A stretch of 64,000 bases of DNA from NCBI GenBank assembly GCA_001487125.1, contig LN913013.1, forward strand, positions 992,001-1,056,000. Reading direction: 5' to 3'. The translations under genes were made by a program, and so were the position numbers. Origin of the DNA: Gabonibacter massiliensis. Its GTDB lineage: Bacteria; Bacteroidota; Bacteroidia; Bacteroidales; Marinifilaceae. The notes under the pieces were generated by a model. It saw only the letters and a program-made list of their open reading frames with translations. It searched no databases and was not told where the DNA came from. Shown here piece after piece: positions 27,508-36,912 of this stretch. Every line of letters begins with the position of its first letter. The first letter of the stretch is position 1.

Positions 27508-27983
27508 AAAAATGGTGCTTACTATTTGCGGTGTTATTATGCCTTGTAGGGATGGAAACAAACGCTCAATCTAAGGACACCGCTTCACAAGGTAAAATGA
27601 AAACAACCCAGGAAGTAGTTTCCCGAAAAGAAATCTGGCTTTCCAGAGTATATTTTTTGAATAAAGGCCAAAAAATGAAAATTAAAGAGTCTATTATTCC
27701 AAAAGGTACCACGCTTACCGTCGAGGTGGCTTGGAATCCCCAGATGATAAAAAAAGTCGTATTCGATACCACGGTTTACAAACCGACTCTTCAAGAAATT
27801 AAAGCCGGGAAATACACGTTCACGATTAAGCCAGAAAGAACAACGACCTATAACTACAAACACTACTATCAAGACGGTAAAGAAGAATCAGCTTCCCGCA
27901 AAATTACGGTAACCGATAAAAACGGGGTCGAGATAAAAGAAGAAGAAGAAGAAGTAAAAAACAATTTACAAGAAAAGAAATAA
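27504..27983 (+). CDS. Secreted beta-rich protein, tandem paralogue 2
   Basis: This 159-residue protein has a signal peptide at about 1-22 (ending ETNA-Q). The mature part has a core VYFLNKGQKMKIKES, TTLTVEVAWNPQ, YTFTIKPERTTTY and SRKITVTDKNGVEIKEEE, giving evenly spaced beta strands that suggest a single Ig-like sandwich. A Lys/Glu-rich tail ends the protein. I do not recognise a named family. It closely resembles the following gene and the broken preceding copy, so the three arose by tandem duplication; even the intergenic sequence before each ATG is repeated. Confidence 0.7.
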   Translation: MKKWCLLFAVLLCLVGMETNAQSKDTASQGKMKTTQEVVSRKEIWLSRVYFLNKGQKMKIKESIIPKGTTLTVEVAWNPQMIKKVVFDTTVYKPTLQEIKAGKYTFTIKPERTTTYNYKHYYQDGKEESASRKITVTDKNGVEIKEEEEEVKNNLQEKK

Positions 27984-28019
27984 ATAACGTTAATTACTAA
28001 TCATTAAAAATCAAACATT

Positions 28020-28484
28020 ATGAAAAAATGGTGTCTATTATTTGTAGTAACATTATGTTGCACGATGGCGGAAGTAAAAGCACAAGCAAAAGATACTACT
28101 TCCCAAAAAAAAATAAAAACAATTGTAAAAGAAATTTCCCGAGAAGAAAAATGGGCTTCTTACGTGTATTTTCGGGACAAAGGTAAACTGACGAAAGTGG
28201 AAGGGACTGTTATTCAAAAAGGTACCCCGCTTACTGTAGAGGTAGCCTGGAATCCCCAAGTAGTAAAAACGATAGTTTTTGATACAGCTGTTTACAAGCC
28301 AACAACACAAGAGATCAAGAACTGTAAATACACGTTCGTAATCAAACCGGAAAGAACAACGACCTATAAATACAAATTCTATTATCAGAACGGGCAAGAA
28401 CGAGTAGTTTCCCGCAAAATTACGGTAACCGATAAAAACGGGATAGAAATAAAAATCAAAAATAATCCCAAAGAAAAGGAATAA
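28020..28484 (+). CDS. Secreted beta-rich protein, tandem paralogue 3
   Basis: This 154-residue protein has a signal peptide at about 1-21 (ending EVKA-Q) and the same core as the upstream copy: TPLTVEVAWNPQ, YTFVIKPERTTTY and SRKITVTDKNGIEI. It differs in the N-terminal third of the mature part (KWASYVYFRDKGKLTKVEG) and has a shorter charged tail. Function is unknown; export is clear. It is 36 bp after copy 2 and 36 bp before the Ig-like gene, in a run of genes ending with the giant permease-type protein. Confidence 0.7.
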   Translation: MKKWCLLFVVTLCCTMAEVKAQAKDTTSQKKIKTIVKEISREEKWASYVYFRDKGKLTKVEGTVIQKGTPLTVEVAWNPQVVKTIVFDTAVYKPTTQEIKNCKYTFVIKPERTTTYKYKFYYQNGQERVVSRKITVTDKNGIEIKIKNNPKEKE

Positions 28485-28520
28485 ACGAGATTAATTACTT
28501 TCAATAAAAATTCAAACAGC

Positions 28521-28973
28521 ATGAAGATCAAAAAATTTACAGTCACATGCTTTTTTATCATAGCATTATTTACAGTAAATGCCTCCATGGCACAAAGAAT
28601 CTCTCCCGAGAATAGTAACGTACAAATGTACGTAGACGACTCGTATATCATGCAATATCATATTGATCCAGAAGGTTTTATATTAGTAAGCAGATCAGTC
28701 ATATCAAATAATCCTGATATTGTATCCGTAACAGAACTCCAGTTTCACAATTCCAATAGCATATTCAGCTGGATTTTAAGACTCGTGGGGATTAGAATCG
28801 GAACTGCCGTGATAACGACCTCAATAATATTTACGAATCAGTATGGAAATGACATAATCGTAACAACAAATACATTCGTTACCACCATGTGGTATACGGA
28901 ATTCCGACAAGCACCATCCGCTTCGACGAATATAGTGATCGGCGACGCTATAAAGGAGGAAGATCAGCCATAA
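28521..28973 (+). CDS. Secreted Ig-like (BIG2-type) protein
   Basis: This 150-residue protein has a signal peptide at about 1-24 (ending ASMA-Q). The mature part shows the pattern of a bacterial Ig-like fold: NPDIVSVTELQ followed by a hydrophobic stretch (SIFSWILRLVGI) and GTAVITTSIIFTNQYGNDI. It ends in an acidic KEEDQP tail. I cannot assign a ligand. It is not a close copy of the three upstream paralogues but shares size, export and position, and is 32 bp before the start of the giant membrane protein gene. Confidence 0.6.
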   Translation: MKIKKFTVTCFFIIALFTVNASMAQRISPENSNVQMYVDDSYIMQYHIDPEGFILVSRSVISNNPDIVSVTELQFHNSNSIFSWILRLVGIRIGTAVITTSIIFTNQYGNDIIVTTNTFVTTMWYTEFRQAPSASTNIVIGDAIKEEDQP

Positions 28974-29005
28974 CCGAACCTTATTAATTAAATACAAATA
29001 GTATC

Positions 29006-32000
29006 GTGGATTTAAAGAAGGTAAAAGTCGTGGCTTCATACGAGGCTCGAGCGATATGCCGTTCATTTCTTTTTTGGGTTCTGGTTACACTTACCATCGG
29101 GGGCATAACCTTATTGCAATGGTTGGTACAAGGTAAAGTAACCGCATGGGGGTGGAGTTGGTTGATGCATCACCAAACCTTTTCATTTCCATTGGTAAAT
29201 GCTTACCTCTATAATATCGTGCAGAGCTTCATCGTGATCTTTGTGTGGGTAAATCTGTTTACCCGGGAACAAAGAGGAGGCATGTTAGAGTCGTTACACG
29301 CCCGTTCCGTGAGTAACGGGGAGTATTTCCTCGGTAAAACAGTGGGAATCATTTTTGTACTACTCGCTGTAGGATTCTTTTCCCTGCTCGCGTGTTGCGG
29401 GATAAACATCTGGGGTAGTCAGGCACCCTTTAACCCGTTGTATTATTTGTATTATTTCCTAACACTAACAGTACCGTCTCTGATATTCTTCACGGGATTC
29501 GCGTTGTGGATGACGTGGCTGGCTCGCTCCCGGGTATTATCCGCGATATTATTATTGATATTCCTTTATTGCTCGGTAACAATTTTGCCGGGTGTATTCC
29601 ATGGGCTGTTCGACTTCACGGGGAGTTCCTTGTCGAATATTTTTTCCGTGGCAACAGGCCATGTGGACGGCTGGCATTATTTGCTCCACCGTTCGGCTTA
29701 CTTGTTGGCAGGAGTCGGTTTTACCTACTGGGCAATTCGTTTCTGTAAACGAATACCGAACGAACAACGAACGATTGCCCGATGCTGTTACGGTGGCATC
29801 GCCTTGCTGTTTATCGGGATGCTATTAGGCAGTATTTACGCTCGTGACTTCATGCAGGAAAAATCTGCGAGGGCCGAATTTCGTGCCGCTTTTGACCGTC
29901 ATGCCGGAGAAAAATCTTGTAGAGTGTCGAGGCACGATATCACGCTCCGTCAAACGGGCGACCGGATCACATCCGTTAGCGACTTGACGTTACAAAATCC
30001 GAACAAGGAAGCGGTATCCCGTATCGTGTTGTACCTAAATCCGGGATTGACGGTAAAGCATATAGAGGAACGGGATAAACCGCTTGCCTTTACCCGCGAC
30101 GGCCAGGCGATATTGATCGAGCGTTCTCTGGCAGCCGGAGATAGCGTCCGTTTATCCGTACGTTACTCCGGTGTACCGGATGGCAGGATAGCTTACTTAG
30201 ATTCAGACGACAAATCGTATTACGACACGAGACGCAATAATAATTTCTTCCACCTGGGTCGTCGCCACGTGTTGGCAAGCAATACCGCGTTGGTACTGGT
30301 TCCGGAAGTAATGTGGTATCCCGTGACCATCCCTCCCGTCAACCCCTCCCTCCCGTTCTTGTCAGGTAAAGACTATACGCTTTATCGCCTCCGGGTCGTG
30401 GCCCCCGTACAACCGGTCGTATTATCACAGGGCAAACCGTCCCGGCAAGGCGACACGCTATTGTTTTCGCCATCCCGTCCGTTGGAAGGAGTAACTCTCT
30501 GTGCCGGAAATTACGAGCATCGAACGATATCTTTACAAGATATAAAAGTGGATTGGTATTATTTCAAAGAAAATGATTTCGTAACACCTCTTATCCAACA
30601 ATTCGACGGGGAAAAAATTTTAAAGCAAGTAGAAACAAATATTTTAACCAGCTTAGGAAAGGTTATCTCTTTTTCTATTTACGCTCCCGAAAAAGAAGAT
30701 CATATCTCAGACTTTATACTGCGCCGGGATTGGTACACGGACGAAGGAGGTCGCCTGCTGTTGGTGGAAACCCCGCTCCCGTTTGTTTCTCATGCCCGGA
30801 CATGGAAAGGACGAAGCGAATACGTTCAACCGGGAATGGTGTTGTTAGGCGAACGAGGAATAGGAATGAACATGAATGCTTACGCTTTCTTTTCACGGAA
30901 AAACGCAAAACAAGAGGAAGAAGCAATACGTCTCATCAGAGGTTCTTTTTTGATAACAAATCCTTTTTTAGACCCGTCGAGTCTCAGCAACGCAAATAAC
31001 CCGTTTTTAGAGAGACTCAATTTAAAAAAAGCTCGCCTAAGCCCTTCTTTCGTATTAAACCCCTATTGTTGTCTGCCTATGTTTACAGAACCGGCAGTGA
31101 CCATCGTCTCCTCCCGTTACCGGACAATCGACCGGATATTAAAACAATTCATCGCCAAAGGCGAACATTACCCCAAAGCTGCAAATACGATAATCATTTA
31201 CAACAGCGATCTGGCCGCTCACGTTTACCTGCAAGATCACACGTTAGAAGAGGCGCTGCAAGACCGAAGTATTCCGTCTTACGTTTTGCAGCAGATGATG
31301 GCTTTAAAAACAGGAGCTTTATTGGATCGCGTGGCGGTTCATGTTCCGCAAAAGAAATTCTACCGGTTCCTGCGCTCCTTTTATACCGCATATCAGGGGG
31401 AAATTCCTCTCGATACGTTATGCCAGGTCATACGATCGGAGTTGGAATTTGATTTCGAGCAAGTATTACAGGCGTGGGATTCCCAAGCAGTAACGAACTT
31501 TCGGGTACAAAATTTAAAGAACGAACGAGTGGAACAAGAGTACGGGAGTGGATGGATGGCTCGTTTTCAAATTTGGAACACGGGAGAACACCCGGGCTTC
31601 ATCGTTTACTCTTTTTCCCACGAGGGATCCTATCATCTTTGGCTTCAACCGGGAGAATGCAAGGAGGTCCGCTTGCACGGGAGTTCAAATATGTTTACCT
31701 TGGATTTGGGTATCTCGCGTAATCTCCCATCCGTCATGCAAACCACTGAAACCGGAACCACCCGGGACACGAGAGAAGGAATTAAGGATATATCGCCGTC
31801 AGTGTTCATTCCCCAAAACGGAGAAATCATCGTGGACAACGAGGACCCCGGATTCAGATTGATCTTTCCGGGAAATAACCGGTCGAAATTTTTCTCCGAA
31901 AAGAGTTCCGGCGGAGAGATGATCCTGACAGGCCCCTGGCAAAAAGAGTTTCGCGGTAATGCTTACGGAAACGAGTACAAGAGTATATACCTGAAAAGAG

Positions 32001-32335
32001 CCGGAAACGGCTCCTGTAAAGCAGAATGGTCAGCCGACATCCCCGAAGACGGAATTTACGAGATTCTTGCAATGCACCCCGAGGCGTGGAGCCCCCAGAA
32101 AGCCCAATACTACACGGTAAAAGGAGAAGGATTGAAATCCGAAGAAATCTTACTCCCGTGGGAAAAAGGGAGATGGGCTTCTTTGGGTGAATTCGAATTA
32201 AAACGAGGAAAATCGTTCGTGATCTTAGACGATAGGGCCCCTGTAAAAAAAGAGGAGGAAAAAGACAAACGCCACACCCCACTTAAAAGCATAGTGGCCG
32301 ATGCAGTGAAATGGGTGAAAATCAAAGATAAATAA
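29006..32335 (+). CDS. Giant ABC-2 permease / M1-aminopeptidase-like / golvesin-like protein (copy B)
   Basis: This 1109-residue protein uses a GTG start (29006) and has the same three-part layout as copy A at 8588-11950: about seven membrane helices (20-290), a beta-sandwich and helical M1-like part (WYPVTIPPVNP, ETPLPFVSHARTW) and a golvesin/xanthan-lyase-like C-terminal domain (GEIIVDNEDPGF ... IVADAVKWVKI). HExxH is absent. It ends the operon of secreted Ig-like proteins, so it may act on, export or display them; that is inference. No ATPase gene is present on either side. Confidence 0.85.
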   Translation: MDLKKVKVVASYEARAICRSFLFWVLVTLTIGGITLLQWLVQGKVTAWGWSWLMHHQTFSFPLVNAYLYNIVQSFIVIFVWVNLFTREQRGGMLESLHARSVSNGEYFLGKTVGIIFVLLAVGFFSLLACCGINIWGSQAPFNPLYYLYYFLTLTVPSLIFFTGFALWMTWLARSRVLSAILLLIFLYCSVTILPGVFHGLFDFTGSSLSNIFSVATGHVDGWHYLLHRSAYLLAGVGFTYWAIRFCKRIPNEQRTIARCCYGGIALLFIGMLLGSIYARDFMQEKSARAEFRAAFDRHAGEKSCRVSRHDITLRQTGDRITSVSDLTLQNPNKEAVSRIVLYLNPGLTVKHIEERDKPLAFTRDGQAILIERSLAAGDSVRLSVRYSGVPDGRIAYLDSDDKSYYDTRRNNNFFHLGRRHVLASNTALVLVPEVMWYPVTIPPVNPSLPFLSGKDYTLYRLRVVAPVQPVVLSQGKPSRQGDTLLFSPSRPLEGVTLCAGNYEHRTISLQDIKVDWYYFKENDFVTPLIQQFDGEKILKQVETNILTSLGKVISFSIYAPEKEDHISDFILRRDWYTDEGGRLLLVETPLPFVSHARTWKGRSEYVQPGMVLLGERGIGMNMNAYAFFSRKNAKQEEEAIRLIRGSFLITNPFLDPSSLSNANNPFLERLNLKKARLSPSFVLNPYCCLPMFTEPAVTIVSSRYRTIDRILKQFIAKGEHYPKAANTIIIYNSDLAAHVYLQDHTLEEALQDRSIPSYVLQQMMALKTGALLDRVAVHVPQKKFYRFLRSFYTAYQGEIPLDTLCQVIRSELEFDFEQVLQAWDSQAVTNFRVQNLKNERVEQEYGSGWMARFQIWNTGEHPGFIVYSFSHEGSYHLWLQPGECKEVRLHGSSNMFTLDLGISRNLPSVMQTTETGTTRDTREGIKDISPSVFIPQNGEIIVDNEDPGFRLIFPGNNRSKFFSEKSSGGEMILTGPWQKEFRGNAYGNEYKSIYLKRAGNGSCKAEWSADIPEDGIYEILAMHPEAWSPQKAQYYTVKGEGLKSEEILLPWEKGRWASLGEFELKRGKSFVILDDRAPVKKEEEKDKRHTPLKSIVADAVKWVKIKDK

Positions 32336-32563
32336 ACAAAATAAAGCGATAACCACCATCACCTATAAAAACATATTCGTACCCTGCATACTATTTCCGT
32401 AATCCCTTCGCCTAAAATTGGACAATAGACACTAAAAAGTTTGACAAAAGTTTATTCTTTTTTGTTACCTCATCAAAAAAAGATAAATTTACATCCAATA
32501 AGTAAGAAAAGTGAATATTTTTCAATCCCCGAACGTTCGCTTGACTTTAATACAAAAAGCTAC

Positions 32564-32594
32564 TTTAGAGATTGAATAAAAAAAACTATATTTG
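32564..32594 (+). promoter_or_regulatory. Promoter of pyruvate phosphate dikinase
   Basis: TTTA at 32564-32567 (imperfect TTTG), a 19-nt spacer and TATATTTG at 32587-32594. Predicted start of transcription near 32601. Confidence 0.55.
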
Positions 32595-32676
32595 CACCCC
32601 TAATCCGGTTGCCGTTGAACCATACGCTTTCCGGGATTAATATTTGGAATACAAGAATGATCTATATAAATAACCG

Positions 32677-32695
32677 TCTCCTGACAGGCAGGAGA
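32677..32695 (+). promoter_or_regulatory. Leader hairpin before PPDK
   Basis: TCTCCTG and CAGGAGA form a perfect 7-bp stem with a 5-nt loop, ending 22 nt before the PPDK start codon, so it could influence ribosome access. No T-run follows, so it is not a terminator. Confidence 0.4.
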
Positions 32696-32717
32696 TAAAT
32701 GAAAAATCTAACAGAAT

Positions 32718-35450
32718 ATGAGTACGAAGTATGTTTACACTTTTGGCGACGGAAAAGCAGAAGGACGGGCAGATATGAGAAATCTGCTCGGAGGTAAGGG
32801 CGCCAATCTTGCCGAAATGAATCTTATCGGAGTTCCTGTACCAGCGGGTTTCACTATTACAACAGAAGTCTGTACGCTCTATAATCAAGAAGGACGTGAC
32901 GCAGTTGTAAAATTAATAGAATCCGATGTAAAAGCAGGTATTGCCGCAACTGAAAAGTTAATGAATGCCAAGTTCGGTTCAAAGGGTGAAGCCTTCCCTC
33001 TTTTGGTTTCCGTACGTTCCGGAGCCCGGGTCTCCATGCCGGGAATGATGGATACGGTTCTTAATTTAGGAATGAACGACGATGCCGTTAAAATCGTTGC
33101 GGAGAAATCGGGTAACGCCCGTTTCGCGTGGGATTCTTACCGTCGTTTTGTACAAATGTACGGTGGCGTAGTCATGGGAGTTGCAGCAGCCAAAGGTGAG
33201 CACGATCCTTTCGAAGCCGAAATCGATAAATTAAAATTAGAAAAAAATATCGCAAGCGATACCGATTTCACCACAGAAGACTTACAAATTCTGGTAAAGA
33301 AATTCAAAGAAGTCGTTAAAAATAAAACCGGTAAAGATTTTCCGACTTGTCCTTGGGAACAACTATGGGGAGCCATCTGCGCCGTGTTCGATTCGTGGAT
33401 GACCGAACGTGCCATCCTGTATCGTCAACTAAACCAAATCCCTGAAGAGTGGGGAACCGCCGTAAACGTTCAAGCCATGGTATACGGAAACATGGGTAAT
33501 AGTTCCGCCACGGGAGTAGCTTTCACGCGTGATGCTTCTACCGGAGAGAATATCTTTAACGGAGAATACCTGATCAACGCTCAAGGGGAAGATGTGGTAG
33601 CGGGAATCCGTACCCCTCAAGAGATTACCATTGAAGGTTCGCGCCGTTGGGCCAAACAACAAAATATAACCGAAGAGGTTCGGGCCAGCTTTTATCCTTC
33701 CCTGGAGGAGACGATGCCTCAAGCCTTCGCCGACCTCAATGCCACACAACAAAAGTTGGAGGATTATTTCCACGATATGCAAGATTTGGAATTTACTATC
33801 CAGGACGGTAAATTATGGATGCTCCAAACCCGTAACGGAAAACGCACGGGAACGGCTATGGTAAAAATGGCTGTCGACATGTTGAACGAAGGACTGATCG
33901 ATGAAAAAACGGCCCTTCTCCGCATGGAACCGAATAAATTAGATGAATTACTCCACCCTGTATTCGATAAAGGAGCCAAAGCCAAAGCGAAAGTTTTGAC
34001 CAAAGGTCTTCCGGCCTCTCCGGGAGCAGCTTGCGGACGGGTCGTATTCTTTGCCGACGAGGCTGAAATCTGGAAAGCCAGAGGAGAACAGGTCATCTTG
34101 GTTCGTCTGGAGACCTCTCCCGAAGATTTGCGGGGCATGAACGTTTCCGAGGGCATTCTGACAGCTCGCGGAGGGATGACCTCCCACGCGGCCGTAGTGG
34201 CCCGCGGCATGGGTAAATGTTGTGTTTCAGGGGCGGGAGCCATCGTGGTGGATTATGAAAAACGCTGTTTCTCTATAAAAGATACGATCATTTACGAAGG
34301 AGACTGGATTTCACTAAACGGGTCTACCGGAGAAGTTTACCTCGGACGGGTAGAGACCGTTGAAGCCGAATTGTCGGAAGACTTCCGCACGATTATGAAG
34401 ATCGCTGAAAAGTACACCCGCATGCACGTACGTACCAATGCCGATACGCCGCATGACGCCAAAGTAGCCCGCGCATTCGGAGCGAAAGGAATCGGTCTGT
34501 GCCGTACGGAGCACATGTTCTTCGAAGGAGACCGTATCAAAGCCGTTCGCGAAATGATCCTGGCCGATGACGAAAACGGCCGCCGTGCCGCCTTAGAGAA
34601 ACTGCTTCCGATGCAAAGAGGAGATTTCGAAGGTATATTCGAGGCTATGGACGGATTAGGAGTAACCGTTCGTCTGTTGGATCCTCCCTTACATGAGTTT
34701 ACCCCGAACGAGCTGGAAGCCCAGATCGAAATGGCCAAAGAAATGGGTATTACAGCCGAAGAGGTAAAACAAAAAGTAGATGCTTTGCACGAATTCAACC
34801 CGATGTTAGGTCACCGCGGGTGCCGTTTAGGGAATACCTATCCCGAAATTACCGAAATGCAGGCCCGCGCCATCATCGAAGCCGCATGTAACTTGAAATT
34901 AAAAGGATTGGATCCTCGTCCGGAAATCATGGTTCCGCTTGTGGGTGACGTGAAGGAATTGAAATTACAGGCTGATATCATCCGCAAAGTAGCAGATTTG
35001 GTATTCATCGAGAAAGGCGTAAAAGTAGAATACCTGATCGGTACGATGATCGAAATTCCGCGTGCAGCCATTACGGCAGATTTGATCGCTCAAGAAGCTG
35101 ACTTCTTCTCGTTCGGTACCAACGACTTAACCCAGATGACATTCGGATTCTCCCGGGACGATGCCGGTAAATTCTTGCCCATCTATATCAATAAAGGAAT
35201 TCTGAAAAACGATCCGTTCCAGATCTTAGATCAAAACGGCGTGGGACGCCTGGTTGAAATGGGTACCCGCTTAGGTCGCTCTACCAATGAAAAATTAAAA
35301 GTCGGTATCTGCGGCGAACACGGTGGAGAGCCATCTTCCGTCATTTTCTGTGACAAAGTAGGTATGAACTATGTTTCTTGTTCCCCCTTCCGCGTTCCCA
35401 TCGCACGCTTGGCTGCCGCACAAGCCGCTATCATGCATGCCGAGAAATAA
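32718..35450 (+). CDS. ppdK: Pyruvate, phosphate dikinase
   Basis: This 910-residue enzyme interconverts pyruvate, ATP and phosphate with PEP, AMP and diphosphate. It has the N-terminal ATP-grasp region (LGGKGANLAEMN, SVRSGARVSMPGMMDTVLNLG), the phosphohistidine loop GGMTSHAAVVARG near 495 and the C-terminal PEP/pyruvate barrel with GLCRTEHMF, GTNDLTQMTFGFSRDD and CGEHGG. Length is normal. In anaerobic Bacteroidota it lets glycolytic or gluconeogenic flux use diphosphate. It has its own promoter, structured leader and strong terminator, so it is a single-gene unit. Confidence 0.98.
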   Translation: MSTKYVYTFGDGKAEGRADMRNLLGGKGANLAEMNLIGVPVPAGFTITTEVCTLYNQEGRDAVVKLIESDVKAGIAATEKLMNAKFGSKGEAFPLLVSVRSGARVSMPGMMDTVLNLGMNDDAVKIVAEKSGNARFAWDSYRRFVQMYGGVVMGVAAAKGEHDPFEAEIDKLKLEKNIASDTDFTTEDLQILVKKFKEVVKNKTGKDFPTCPWEQLWGAICAVFDSWMTERAILYRQLNQIPEEWGTAVNVQAMVYGNMGNSSATGVAFTRDASTGENIFNGEYLINAQGEDVVAGIRTPQEITIEGSRRWAKQQNITEEVRASFYPSLEETMPQAFADLNATQQKLEDYFHDMQDLEFTIQDGKLWMLQTRNGKRTGTAMVKMAVDMLNEGLIDEKTALLRMEPNKLDELLHPVFDKGAKAKAKVLTKGLPASPGAACGRVVFFADEAEIWKARGEQVILVRLETSPEDLRGMNVSEGILTARGGMTSHAAVVARGMGKCCVSGAGAIVVDYEKRCFSIKDTIIYEGDWISLNGSTGEVYLGRVETVEAELSEDFRTIMKIAEKYTRMHVRTNADTPHDAKVARAFGAKGIGLCRTEHMFFEGDRIKAVREMILADDENGRRAALEKLLPMQRGDFEGIFEAMDGLGVTVRLLDPPLHEFTPNELEAQIEMAKEMGITAEEVKQKVDALHEFNPMLGHRGCRLGNTYPEITEMQARAIIEAACNLKLKGLDPRPEIMVPLVGDVKELKLQADIIRKVADLVFIEKGVKVEYLIGTMIEIPRAAITADLIAQEADFFSFGTNDLTQMTFGFSRDDAGKFLPIYINKGILKNDPFQILDQNGVGRLVEMGTRLGRSTNEKLKVGICGEHGGEPSSVIFCDKVGMNYVSCSPFRVPIARLAAAQAAIMHAEK

Positions 35451-35467
35451 TTTAAATTATACCCTCG

Positions 35468-35498
35468 AAAAGAGCTTGGAAATTCCAAGCTCTTTTTT
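35468..35498 (+). terminator. Intrinsic terminator of PPDK
   Basis: A perfect 12-bp stem, AAAAGAGCTTGG with CCAAGCTCTTTT, a 5-nt loop and a run of Ts, 17 bp after the stop codon. Confidence 0.88.
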
Positions 35499-35658
35499 GT
35501 TATCGTCAAAGCAACATGAAGCGTTATAAAGATTATCAATAGCAAATAACATGACAAGTTCTAACTCGGAGCATCACACCACACATACAACGTACTAAAA
35601 AAAGAGCGATCGGGAAACACAAGTATATCCCCCAATCGTCAAATTTATAATCTGCAAT

Positions 35659-36765
35659 TCAAAATTTACAATTAAAATAGTTATCTAACAACTGAAATGC
35701 CGCGGCAAAGGAGCTGACTTCGTTATTCCGAACCTGCCGTTCTGCCTCCTTGATTGCTTCTTTTTGGTTTTGATAGAAGCGATTACGTAACTGCTCGTTA
35801 ATCGTCTCGTACATCCAGTATTTAGCTTGTTCGCTTCGATGGTGTTCGAAATAACCGTTTTGTTGGGTTTCACTACAATAATGCAAAATGTTTTCCCATA
35901 TCTTATCGATACCCGTCTTCTCATAGGCGGAGCAAGTCATCACCTGAGGTTCGACGCCCGATTCGTGAGGCGGGAAAAGGTGGAGAGCATTTTGCAATTG
36001 CACCTTCGCCAATCCGGCCCGGGTGATATTATTTCCGTCGGCTTTATTGATAATGATAGAATCGGCCATCTCCATGATTCCTCGTTTGATGCCTTGCAAT
36101 TCATCTCCGGCACCGGCAATTTGTACCAAAAGGAAAAAATCCACCATGGAGTGTACCGCCGTTTCACTCTGCCCCACTCCCACCGTCTCAATCAGGATGA
36201 TATCAAAACCGGCAGCTTCACAAAGCAACATCGCCTCCCTTGTTTTCCGGGCCACACCTCCTAACGATCCGGCAGAAGGGGAAGGCCGGATATAAGCATG
36301 TGGATCACAGGAAAGTTCTTCCATCCGGGTTTTATCTCCTAAAATGCTCCCCTTAGAACGTTCACTGCTCGGGTCGATAGCCAACACGGCAATCTTGTGT
36401 CCCTGGGCAGTTAAGAATTTACCGAAAGCCTCGATAAAGGTACTTTTCCCAGCCCCCGGAACTCCCGTGATACCGATTCGTACCGATTTCCCCGTGTTCG
36501 GCAAACAACGGTTAATCACCTCCTGAGCCACCGCCTGATGATCGACCCGGGCACTCTCGACCAAGGTAATCGCTTGACTTAAAATATTAATATCCCCTCG
36601 GAAAATACCTGATACGTAATCGTCCGTGGTCAACGTCTTTTTCTTAATCTGCTTTAGCCTTTCAAGGATAGCCGGATTCACCGGATCAGGCTGTTCAATT
36701 CCTTTATTAACAGCCAACCCCTCGTAACAAGCGTCATTTTCCGGATGTTCTATATTTTGTTGCAT
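35659..36765 (-). CDS. meaB: Methylmalonyl-CoA mutase-associated GTPase MeaB
   Basis: This 368-residue P-loop GTPase has GVPGAGKSTFIEAFG (Walker A) near 98-112, AIDPSSERSKGSILGDKTRM near 130-150, ETVGVGQSE and NKADG. MeaB chaperones adenosylcobalamin loading and protects methylmalonyl-CoA mutase, which serves the succinate-propionate route. The mutase genes are not in this window. The protein ends Asn-Cys-Lys-Phe, coded by an AATTGTAAATT repeat-like sequence that also supplies the stop, as in Pth. Confidence 0.95.
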   Translation of the reverse strand: MQQNIEHPENDACYEGLAVNKGIEQPDPVNPAILERLKQIKKKTLTTDDYVSGIFRGDINILSQAITLVESARVDHQAVAQEVINRCLPNTGKSVRIGITGVPGAGKSTFIEAFGKFLTAQGHKIAVLAIDPSSERSKGSILGDKTRMEELSCDPHAYIRPSPSAGSLGGVARKTREAMLLCEAAGFDIILIETVGVGQSETAVHSMVDFFLLVQIAGAGDELQGIKRGIMEMADSIIINKADGNNITRAGLAKVQLQNALHLFPPHESGVEPQVMTCSAYEKTGIDKIWENILHYCSETQQNGYFEHHRSEQAKYWMYETINEQLRNRFYQNQKEAIKEAERQVRNNEVSSFAAAFQLLDNYFNCKF

Positions 36766-36803
36766 AACTCACTTAATTAACATTTACGCGAAGATAACCT
36801 TTT

Positions 36804-36912
36804 AATTGTAGATTATAAATTGCAAATTGACAATTAAAACAACGAATCGAATCCGTGATTCAAAACATCAAATTCAATCACGGAATCTCCGAATCATCAA
36901 ATCTACAATTGT
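36804..36912. repeat. Degenerate intergenic repeat between glnA and meaB
   Basis: AATTGTAGATTATAAATTGCAAATTG near 36804 is a plus-strand copy of the AATTGTAGATT core, and ATCTACAATTGTC near 36902 is an inverted one. Between them are GTGATTC/GAATCAC-like units of the GATT family. Confidence 0.6.

Larger units (their letters stand above)
32336..32717. other. PPDK upstream region with structured leader
   Basis: 382 bp without a supported protein gene. It holds a promoter (32564-32594) and a leader of about 115 nt with two hairpins: a bulged stem 32601-32608/32631-32639 and a perfect 7-bp stem TCTCCTG/CAGGAGA at 32677-32695. A 13-codon frame (32657-32698) starting Met-Ile-Tyr-Ile-Asn-Asn overlaps the second hairpin. 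Confidence 0.55.
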
